Shown piece after piece: positions 1 to 5,927 of a stretch of DNA of 5,927 nucleotides (position 1 is the first letter of the stretch; every line of letters begins with the position of its first letter). A program made the position numbers and the translations under genes. This DNA is from an uncultured Campylobacter sp. (GTDB lineage: Bacteria; Campylobacterota; Campylobacteria; Campylobacterales; Campylobacteraceae), in the NCBI RefSeq assembly GCF_938045595.1, contig NZ_CALIBB010000157.1, positions 1-5,927 of the forward strand, read 5' to 3'. The notes under the pieces are model-generated. The model saw nothing but the letters and a program-made list of their open reading frames with translations. It was not told the DNA's origin and did not search any database.

Positions 1-3000
1 ATCCCAGGCTTTTATCATATGATGTACCATAGACAAATAGCGCATAAGTGCCTACGTTGTCACTATAATCTATAACGGTTTTACCTGTTGCATAGGTCTT
101 ACTATTGGAATTAGCAGCGGCTATATAAGCAGCTTTGCTTGCAGCTTTGGTCTCGCTAACCTTTCTAGTGATGAAAGCATTAAAGTTCTCTTGAGACAAC
201 TTTATATCATCTTTCTTATATTGCTCCGAAGTTGTATCCGAGATAGCATTGTATGATTTATCAAATTTTGACGGCCAAAAATTTTCGGCGATACTAATCG
301 TGCCATTTCCGATATTAAAGTCACTAGCGTAGATGAGCACCGGAGTGCTAGGGGTTTTATGCATCCTAGCGAAATTAAAATACACAGTTGAACCAGGGGT
401 CTGCCCCTCTCTAAATCCTTGTGCTAAAATCCTGAAATCCGTTGACTTAGAATCGTACTTAATTCCTGTGCCATCTTTCGGTCTATTAATAAGTCCGCCT
501 ATTAATGAAGCGTCGGAGTAATAATTAAGCGCCATTCTAAGAGGGATAGGCAAGCCGTAACCCATATCGGATGCGGAAGCGGCTTCATTCCAGCCTCCAT
601 TAATAGTTGAGCTTAGGGTTCTTACGTTATATTTATAGCATCTACTATCATATCCTGTAGGGCCTAGGCACTCGTTAGAATTTGCAGCAAAAAATTGCGT
701 ACCACTATCAATCTTATAGGTAACGGTAGCTCTATTAGGATATGGCACGTAATTTGTATCTCCGCCGGTCTTGTTAGCGGTAGCTGTGGAGCAACGTCCA
801 TCGGCACTATTGCTAGCGCAATCGAATCCAAAATTTAGCGCAAAATCAAGATCGCTCGAAAATCCGCACACGGCTTGAGGAGTGCCGCCAACATCTTGCT
901 TATATCCGTCATAAAGCGTAGCGATGACATCCTTATAAACCTTATCAGATAGATACGCTACGGCATTGACTTTAAGTTTGGCAAGCTGGCTTATCTGACG
1001 CGTTACAGCCAAATTCTGTGCGGGATCCTCACCTGGATATACTACGACATTATTCTCAATATACGGATCATTAAAATATGTATATGCAGATGTTCCGCCC
1101 GTGATATTATTATCGCCTACCCCACTTGTTATACCATTATCAAGGCTTACGAGCGAGACTCTGATACGATCCGGCTTGTAGCGCAATACAATATTATCGT
1201 TTATCGCTTTATCTTTATTGGCGACGAGTCTCATACCTACGTCGCAGCCTACCATACCTTTAGCGTCCGGAGTGTTGCTAGATGAATTGATAATACATTT
1301 AGCGCTCTTCCACTTTTTAGAATAGGTCTGATCGGAGTAGGCATCCGTCCATGAATTATCATAGACGCTTACCAGCACATCACCGACATTATAATAATTG
1401 AAAATTTTATCGGCATCCTTACCTATAACTTCAGTATAGATAACGGCATTTTCTTTATCTTTATCCACAGAAGCTTTTCTAGACTGAGTCATCAAATATG
1501 CTCCTTGAACATTGCCCTTGCTACTAAATTTTGCAATACCTCCAGTTTCAACGATATTTCTAGCGTCAAAATCCGCCCATAAGCTTATGGCATTTTTATC
1601 CCATACTCTTCTATATGATGCGTCAAATTTTGAGCTCGTGCCATTTAATACGCACGAAACATCATCGCTCTTGCCGAAAGAACCATTTTTGATAGCAGAT
1701 GGATCGATCTCGTATTTACCAGTATTAGCATTATATTTAATACCGAAATACTCTACTGCGGCACCACCGTAGCAACCGTCTTGCTTTACACCGCGTTTTA
1801 ATGTAGTGGTGGCTGTTTTTCTATCGACATAATAAGACTGAGTATCTACATTAGCCACACATTCATTAGATATGAATGGGCGCAAATAAGTCTGGATGCC
1901 ACGGATCTTAGTCGATATATCTTGAGTATCATCAGAATCCGTACCATAGCTTTTACGTAGATGATAGCGCTGATTACCTAAGTCGCCACCGATTCTTGCA
2001 GTATAGTTAGGTACGCCGTTATCGCTGTAACTTCTAGCTGATATTACGTGCGCTAAAATATCTGCGTTCTGCTCATAGTCCCCACCCACGCGAAGTTCGG
2101 TAGGATTATAAACATCGGTACTAACGCCTTTTTTAGTTATATCGCCACTAGCGGTAGTATCTACGATCTTGCTATACTTACCGGAATTATTTAGCGCATC
2201 GGTATCTACTTTGAAATACGCAGGGCGGAGTACGAAGTTATCACTACCACATATATGGAACGAACCATCTTGTGACATTTTAATTCCAAATTCACTACTA
2301 GCGGCGTTTATACTATTTTTAAGCTTCTCCAACTCTTTTAGTATAATATTTTCCCAAATATTCTTCTTTTGATCTTTGGTTAAACTATTGTCACACCACT
2401 TGATATTAGAATTTTTCTCATCTTCGCTATCGCAATACCCGTATTTCTTTTTAAGCTCCAATTTTTTAAGTTCAAGGTAATAAGCCGTAGGATCGTTATT
2501 TTTATCTATATCCTTATCTTTTATATACTTATCCAAATCAGATGTTGAGCTAGACTGTCCATCCGGGCGATAGCTAAGCATAAATGTAAGACCTTGATAA
2601 GCATCACCTATTTCGATATCATTCAAATTCAAAATATCCTTATCCTTAAATTCTAATTCTTTATCTACAGAATAAGAATCACCGTTTAGTTTCTCGTCTT
2701 TGAATTCGTTAACTTTATGATCTATGGCGTAACCAGAGCCGTTTAGTTTAAACGGAATTTTCAAAGGATCCGTTACGGCTCGACATGAGTAGGCTACGCT
2801 ATTTTTATCACTCTTATCGGCTTTATCTAGTGTAGTAGCTGCATTTTTTGCCCTAATAACAGACAAAAACAATTTACCTCCTAATGTAAATTTCTCAAGC
2901 TTCCTAGTCTCACTACCAGTATATATAAGCTTGCCTGTATTCGGATCTCTTTTAAAATGAGGGGAATTTAAAGCCGCATCGGTATATTCGGTACATTTAC

Positions 3001-4261
3001 CAGTTTTATCGTCATAAGACTTACAATATTGGCTCTCGTAATCCGGTCTAAAGATAAGTTTCGTATCAAAAGGTTTATCGGAAATTTGAGTATAGAGCCT
3101 ATCATCGTCGTCGTTCTTACTAAAATTCTTATTTACAACCTGTAAACCGCTTAGCGGTAAAATACTTACGGACTTAGATTTATCCGCATCGCACAACTCA
3201 AGCTCGGACGCCCCCTCCATGTCGATAAGCACTCGCTTGCCACCACCAACGTCTAGACTTATTTTATAGCTTAGAGTCATAGCAGGAGGTAATAATGTTT
3301 GCGCTCCGGTATTAACAGTAGCATTAAACTCGCCGTAAGCCGCTTTACCCGGCTGCATTAGACCACCTACCGGAGCAGTTTCGCCCGTCTTTATCTCGCC
3401 CGCATCTTTACCGATGTAAAATTTTAAGACATTGCCGCTTAATGCAGTAAATTGCCTGTCCTTATAAATAAGGTCCGTGACATTTGGAGCAGTAGCATTT
3501 ATGACATCCTTCATAGTCTTGTATGCGCCTTTTTTATCATCGCGTAAATAGACTAGCCTCTCGGCGGCAGCCGCAGGTATAGTGTTCGTATTCGTAGTAA
3601 TAGGCTCATTTATAGTCAACTCGTTATTTATAGTAGCACTATCTTTAGTATAAGTTGCACCCGCTTGACCAAAGTCAATTGATACTATTGTTCCTATAGC
3701 ATCTTCACTATTTCCGCCATTTGATCTGTTTTCAAATCTCATTCTATAGTAGATATTTTCACCGGCTACTACAGGATCTTTGATTGTCTCTGGTTTTTTC
3801 TTTTCGATCTCTTCCTTGCTATATCTAGTACCTATTCCTTTGCCCTCGCTGGCTTTACTATCGTCTGTTCTGAAGAATTTTACCCAGTTTGCGGCGTTAT
3901 AGACTTCATACTGATAGCACATTTGTGGAACATACATATCCACAGATATGGCTATCATGCTTATAAAGTTTTGATCGGACTTGTCAGTTTTTGGATTATA
4001 CTCAGCACCAAGTTCCAACTTAATACTTGATTGAGTATAGACCATTTTATCGCTTATATCGAATTCGTCTAAATCTATACCTGCAGACTGATTTGATCCG
4101 AGATATTCACCGCCTCTTAAAATTTCGGGCGATGCAGCATATCGGCCATTTTCATGCTTTAACCTCATAATACTACCGTCAAATACATTAGAATACCATT
4201 CGCTGCCTATCTGAGCCAGCCTATTTACCTTATACTCATCATGCATAAATAAGGTATCCAT
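1..4261 (-). CDS. Continuation of the same large surface protein, open at the left window edge
   Basis: The frame is open from just after the TAA to the window edge: 1432 codons without a stop, 1420 of them from the first ATG (4261-4259). Numbering through from the upstream start, NVFDGSI lies at 484-490 and GIDLDEFDIS at 520-529; both continue the region begun before the TAA. Residues about 620-815 look like a DUF11-type module, with a YYRMRFENRS opening and an IGKDAGE...GGLMQPGKAAYGEF core. Residues 1034-1110 are Lys/Asp/Glu-rich and probably helical. Further on, DNFVLRP (1133-1139), YYNVGDV with a following WTD (1415-1432), YKPDR (1487-1491) and a DFRILAQGF...FNFAR stretch (1734-1758) resemble MshQ/DUF6701-like surface proteins, recognised from memory only. 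I count 18 visible cysteines, consistent with an exported disulfide-bonded protein. The ATG at 4261 has only a weak GGTGG upstream and no signal peptide, so independent translation is doubtful. The C-terminus lies outside the window. Confidence 0.8.
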   Translation of the reverse strand, partial: MDTLFMHDEYKVNRLAQIGSEWYSNVFDGSIMRLKHENGRYAASPEILRGGEYLGSNQSAGIDLDEFDISDKMVYTQSSIKLELGAEYNPKTDKSDQNFISMIAISVDMYVPQMCYQYEVYNAANWVKFFRTDDSKASEGKGIGTRYSKEEIEKKKPETIKDPVVAGENIYYRMRFENRSNGGNSEDAIGTIVSIDFGQAGATYTKDSATINNELTINEPITTNTNTIPAAAAERLVYLRDDKKGAYKTMKDVINATAPNVTDLIYKDRQFTALSGNVLKFYIGKDAGEIKTGETAPVGGLMQPGKAAYGEFNATVNTGAQTLLPPAMTLSYKISLDVGGGKRVLIDMEGASELELCDADKSKSVSILPLSGLQVVNKNFSKNDDDDRLYTQISDKPFDTKLIFRPDYESQYCKSYDDKTGKCTEYTDAALNSPHFKRDPNTGKLIYTGSETRKLEKFTLGGKLFLSVIRAKNAATTLDKADKSDKNSVAYSCRAVTDPLKIPFKLNGSGYAIDHKVNEFKDEKLNGDSYSVDKELEFKDKDILNLNDIEIGDAYQGLTFMLSYRPDGQSSSTSDLDKYIKDKDIDKNNDPTAYYLELKKLELKKKYGYCDSEDEKNSNIKWCDNSLTKDQKKNIWENIILKELEKLKNSINAASSEFGIKMSQDGSFHICGSDNFVLRPAYFKVDTDALNNSGKYSKIVDTTASGDITKKGVSTDVYNPTELRVGGDYEQNADILAHVISARSYSDNGVPNYTARIGGDLGNQRYHLRKSYGTDSDDTQDISTKIRGIQTYLRPFISNECVANVDTQSYYVDRKTATTTLKRGVKQDGCYGGAAVEYFGIKYNANTGKYEIDPSAIKNGSFGKSDDVSCVLNGTSSKFDASYRRVWDKNAISLWADFDARNIVETGGIAKFSSKGNVQGAYLMTQSRKASVDKDKENAVIYTEVIGKDADKIFNYYNVGDVLVSVYDNSWTDAYSDQTYSKKWKSAKCIINSSSNTPDAKGMVGCDVGMRLVANKDKAINDNIVLRYKPDRIRVSLVSLDNGITSGVGDNNITGGTSAYTYFNDPYIENNVVVYPGEDPAQNLAVTRQISQLAKLKVNAVAYLSDKVYKDVIATLYDGYKQDVGGTPQAVCGFSSDLDFALNFGFDCASNSADGRCSTATANKTGGDTNYVPYPNRATVTYKIDSGTQFFAANSNECLGPTGYDSRCYKYNVRTLSSTINGGWNEAASASDMGYGLPIPLRMALNYYSDASLIGGLINRPKDGTGIKYDSKSTDFRILAQGFREGQTPGSTVYFNFARMHKTPSTPVLIYASDFNIGNGTISIAENFWPSKFDKSYNAISDTTSEQYKKDDIKLSQENFNAFITRKVSETKAASKAAYIAAANSNSKTYATGKTVIDYSDNVGTYALFVYGTSYDKSLG

Positions 4262-4297
4262 TTTACCACCGGCTTTTTTATTTTCTACTCTAAAAAA

Positions 4298-4300
4298 TTA
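4298..4300 (-). other. In-frame TAA splitting one long gene (probable nonsense mutation)
   Basis: The stop is codon 447 of a frame that otherwise runs 1879 codons from 5638 to 2. Upstream and downstream parts share exactly the same phase, so an indel cannot explain the break; a single base substitution can (for example from CAA, GAA, AAA, TTA, TCA or a Tyr codon). The stop falls between LGFLGFGGE and NVFDGSI, which I take to belong to one conserved region. Explanations, in my order of likelihood, are a recent nonsense mutation (pseudogene spanning 1-5638), a sequence error, and stop-codon readthrough. Two genuine adjacent genes seem least likely, because only 36 bases separate the stop from the next ATG and that ATG has no good ribosome binding site or export signal. 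Confidence 0.75.
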
Positions 4301-5638
4301 CTTTGTTTGGAATTTTGTACCGCCATGTTCAGGTCCCAATTTTGCTTCGCCACCGAAACCTAAAAAACCAAGTTTAGCATTAACATTACCGCTTCTAGGA
4401 GTATAAAAGCCATTTAATGCCGTTTCTACTTTTATGGATGCATTTTCGCCATCCCAAGGCGTAATAGCCATAAAATCACCATATATGGTTACATTTTTAG
4501 GTTTATAGTAATTATTTTTAAATTTAATGGCTTCCGCATACGAGTATTGCCTCTCTACACCTACCGGATTAGCCGAATTTTGTAGATCGGATATTAGCTT
4601 ATTTCTAGAATTTAAAGTTTTATCATACACTACGATTATACCCCAGCCGCCCCACATACCGACTCTAATATTTTCTATCTTACCGTTAATAAGACCTACG
4701 CCTGCACTGTCCTTACCAGCGCTGGTTACTACATTTCCAACGGTAAAATCTATACTATCCGAGTAATCGACGAAATTACTTCGGACGATATCTGTGATAT
4801 CCGTAAAGCAACCGTACTCTAAACGCATCTCTGTCTTAAGAGGATCGGGGAGGTTTTTATAGCTGGCATTTTCTTTATAGTTCCAACCCGCTATGCCATT
4901 ACATCTCTGTCTCTCAATATCTATAGGAGCAGTAGTACTTGCACTTTTTGAGCTTTTCATTCTAAGTTTAACTCGCCTATACCATTTAGCAAACTGCACT
5001 CCGTCACCATTTCCTATTGCACGATCCCAACCTGCCTTAATCAGCTCTCTTGCTTCTCTTACGTTACCCTGCCAATATAAAGCCGCAAATACGATATCAT
5101 CTTTAGTGACGCCCTTAGGCAATCTTAAAGTAGATTTGGAGCTATTTAAATAAAAGCCATAGGGGGAAGTATCGGGATCCTCTTTTAAATAATGACCATT
5201 TGAGCCGGCTATGAAATTTATATCATCTGCTTTCGAAACATTGTCCCAGTCAAAGCTAAGCACAGTATTTCCAGCTACGGCGTAATCCCCAAATACATAT
5301 GTACCAGGACCACCGAATCTAATTACCGGAGACTGATTTTTCCAATTGTGTATACCGGTAAAATTCCATACGCCGCAACTTCCGCCTTTTCCTGGGTTGT
5401 TACCGTCTCCACAAACGAAAAAAGTATAAGGTTTGCCCTTACTATCTGTTGCCGTCCTTGTTTCATTATACCACCACCAATGCGGATCGTTACTATCAAT
5501 AATGCCGCTCTCTGGGTATTCGTAAGGATCTATAACGGCGGGAACAATCTTAATATTGGGTCTATCCGCAAAAGCTCCCGTCGCAACACAAAATAACAGC
5601 ACCAAAATAGGCGCAAAGCTAAAACTCTTAACTTTCAT
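4298..5638 (-). CDS. Secreted surface-protein N-terminal segment (446 aa), ended by an in-frame TAA
   Basis: This segment encodes the exported N-terminal part of a large extracellular or cell-surface protein. Residues 1-24 form a classical signal peptide: a basic MKVK start, a hydrophobic core, and a likely cleavage after AFA (residue 24). The mature part has an Asn/Trp/Gly-rich start, ALYWQG at about 186-191, a CFTDITDIV stretch at about 277-285, WGGWGIIVVYD at about 329-339, and LGFLGFGGE at about 423-431. This order of motifs matches, from memory, the N-terminal region of large secreted proteins carrying DUF11-type repeats. Four cysteines remain after cleavage (76, 88, 246, 277), compatible with disulfides. 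The start is supported by GGAGG eight bases upstream. The product would end in the middle of a conserved region, and the same frame resumes directly after the stop, so this is probably a truncated piece and not a complete gene. The molecular role is unknown; adhesion or a surface structure is only a guess. Confidence 0.85.
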   Translation of the reverse strand: MKVKSFSFAPILVLLFCVATGAFADRPNIKIVPAVIDPYEYPESGIIDSNDPHWWWYNETRTATDSKGKPYTFFVCGDGNNPGKGGSCGVWNFTGIHNWKNQSPVIRFGGPGTYVFGDYAVAGNTVLSFDWDNVSKADDINFIAGSNGHYLKEDPDTSPYGFYLNSSKSTLRLPKGVTKDDIVFAALYWQGNVREARELIKAGWDRAIGNGDGVQFAKWYRRVKLRMKSSKSASTTAPIDIERQRCNGIAGWNYKENASYKNLPDPLKTEMRLEYGCFTDITDIVRSNFVDYSDSIDFTVGNVVTSAGKDSAGVGLINGKIENIRVGMWGGWGIIVVYDKTLNSRNKLISDLQNSANPVGVERQYSYAEAIKFKNNYYKPKNVTIYGDFMAITPWDGENASIKVETALNGFYTPRSGNVNAKLGFLGFGGEAKLGPEHGGTKFQTK

Positions 5639-5645
5639 GATACTA

Positions 5646-5651
5646 CCCTCC
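5646..5651 (-). promoter_or_regulatory. Shine-Dalgarno site of the long surface-protein gene
   Basis: The minus strand reads GGAGGG here, and GGAGG ends eight bases before the ATG at 5638-5636. This is a strong ribosome binding site, and together with the signal peptide that begins at this ATG it fixes the start. Confidence 0.8.
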
Positions 5652-5677
5652 GGTCAATAACATAATTTTTGACTACT

Positions 5678-5749
5678 ATTTTACATTTTTTTTGCTTAAA
5701 TTTAATACGGATATGGAGCAAATATAAATAAATTTTAAAGAATTTCTAA
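5678..5749 (-). promoter_or_regulatory. Candidate sigma-70-type promoters upstream of the surface-protein gene
   Basis: Two weak candidates can be seen on the minus strand. One is TAAAAT at 5683-5678, five of six matches to TATAAT, preceded by TG, with no convincing -35; it would give a leader of roughly 30-35 bases. The other is TTAGAA at 5749-5744, 17 bases, then TATATT at 5726-5721, which would give a leader of about 75-80 bases. The whole stretch is extremely AT-rich, so such matches occur easily by chance. A promoter somewhere here is expected because a terminator lies just upstream. Confidence 0.3.
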
Positions 5750-5840
5750 AAGAAAGATTTTATAAAATGCAGTTTTATTTATGTTGGGCTACATTAAAAA
5801 ATAATATAATAACAAATAAACAACGACTCTCAAACAACAA

Positions 5841-5863
5841 AAGGCGCGAGCATTTCGCGCCTT
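5841..5863 (-). terminator. Rho-independent terminator of a minus-strand gene beyond the right edge
   Basis: There is a perfect 8-bp inverted repeat, AAGGCGCG (5841-5848) with CGCGCCTT (5856-5863), around a 7-base loop. Read on the minus strand the stem is followed by TTTTGTTGTTTG, a T-rich tail counting the last stem bases. On the plus strand it is followed by AAAAATTC, which is a poor tail. The orientation therefore suits a minus-strand gene to the right, and it separates that gene's transcript from the surface-protein gene. No plus-strand gene in the window would need it. Confidence 0.75.
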
Positions 5864-5927
5864 AAAAATTCTAAAATTCTAAAATTCTAAAATTCTAAAA
5901 TTCTAAAATTCTAAAATTCTAAAATTC
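5864..5927. repeat. 8-bp tandem repeat array, unit TAAAATTC (GAATTTTA on the minus strand)
   Basis: Seven perfect consecutive copies occupy 5872-5927, preceded by one imperfect copy (AAAAATTC, 5864-5871). The array reaches the right edge, so its full length is unknown. Eight is not a multiple of three, so every reading frame passes through all phases of the unit within 24 bases. The plus strand then meets TAA and the minus strand TAG in every frame, so the array cannot be coding. It directly abuts the terminator hairpin, which places it in the 3' untranslated end of the neighbouring minus-strand gene, or makes it supply that gene's stop. Confidence 0.9.

Noticed and set aside
2495..2539. EF-hand or dockerin calcium loop around DKDIDKNNDPTA
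   Set aside because: Acidic residues fit positions 1, 3, 5 and 9, but position 12 is Ala in place of the required Glu or Asp. It is noted only as an acidic, possibly cation-binding stretch.
4289..4300. Programmed frameshift at the run of six T after the stop
   Set aside because: The frame before and after the stop is identical, so no shift is needed and a shift would leave the open frame.
333..5596. Short plus-strand open frames (62-86 codons) at 333-521, 1512-1772, 2169-2372, 4527-4766, 4893-5153 and 5348-5596
   Set aside because: All lie antisense within the long minus-strand coding frame, I saw no convincing ribosome binding sites, and their translations have no recognisable domain. They are shadows.
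5588..5638. Lipoprotein signal (Cys17 within the leader)
   Set aside because: The residues before the cysteine are LLF; a lipobox needs a small residue (Gly, Ala or Ser) at -1. The AFA site at residue 24 fits ordinary signal peptidase cleavage.
5864..5927. CRISPR array
   Set aside because: The units are 8 bp and directly contiguous with no spacers; it is a simple tandem repeat.

Overview
The window is almost entirely one very long minus-strand reading frame that encodes a secreted, multi-domain surface-type protein. It starts at an ATG at 5638-5636 with a good ribosome binding site and a clear signal peptide. It then stays in a single frame to the left edge of the window (1879 codons plus one base) except for one in-frame TAA at 4300-4298. 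The protein continues past position 1, so its true C-terminus is not visible. Base composition is low (about 40% G+C by hand count in one coding stretch, lower in the intergenic part). The low G+C, the codon use (many AAT, GAT, ATA and AGA codons) and the look of the protein suggest a Campylobacterota organism, possibly Campylobacter. This assignment is inference only, because no housekeeping gene is present to anchor it.

Layout, right to left along transcription: at 5872-5927 an 8-bp tandem array (unit TAAAATTC, seven perfect copies) runs off the right edge. Next comes a GC-rich hairpin (5841-5863) followed by a T-rich run on the minus strand, read as the terminator of a minus-strand gene lying outside the window. 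About 180 bp of AT-rich spacer with weak promoter candidates follows, then the 446-codon N-terminal segment (5638-4298). Immediately after its TAA the same frame reopens for 1432 codons (4297-2).

The N-terminal segment has motifs of the large extracellular proteins that carry DUF11-type repeats (ALYWQG, TDITDIV, WGIIVVYD, LGFLGFGG). The sequence directly after the TAA carries the expected continuation of the same region (NVFDGSI, GIDLDEFDIS). It is followed by a DUF11-like module and then by segments that resemble the beta-rich MshQ/DUF6701-type surface proteins (FVLRP, YKPDR, NVGDV...WTD, FNFAR). The simplest reading is therefore one gene broken by a nonsense substitution, very recently or only apparently (sequencing error or readthrough), rather than two genes. 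No RNA gene, CRISPR array, transposase or recognised defence system is visible, and the small plus-strand open frames are shadows of the long gene.
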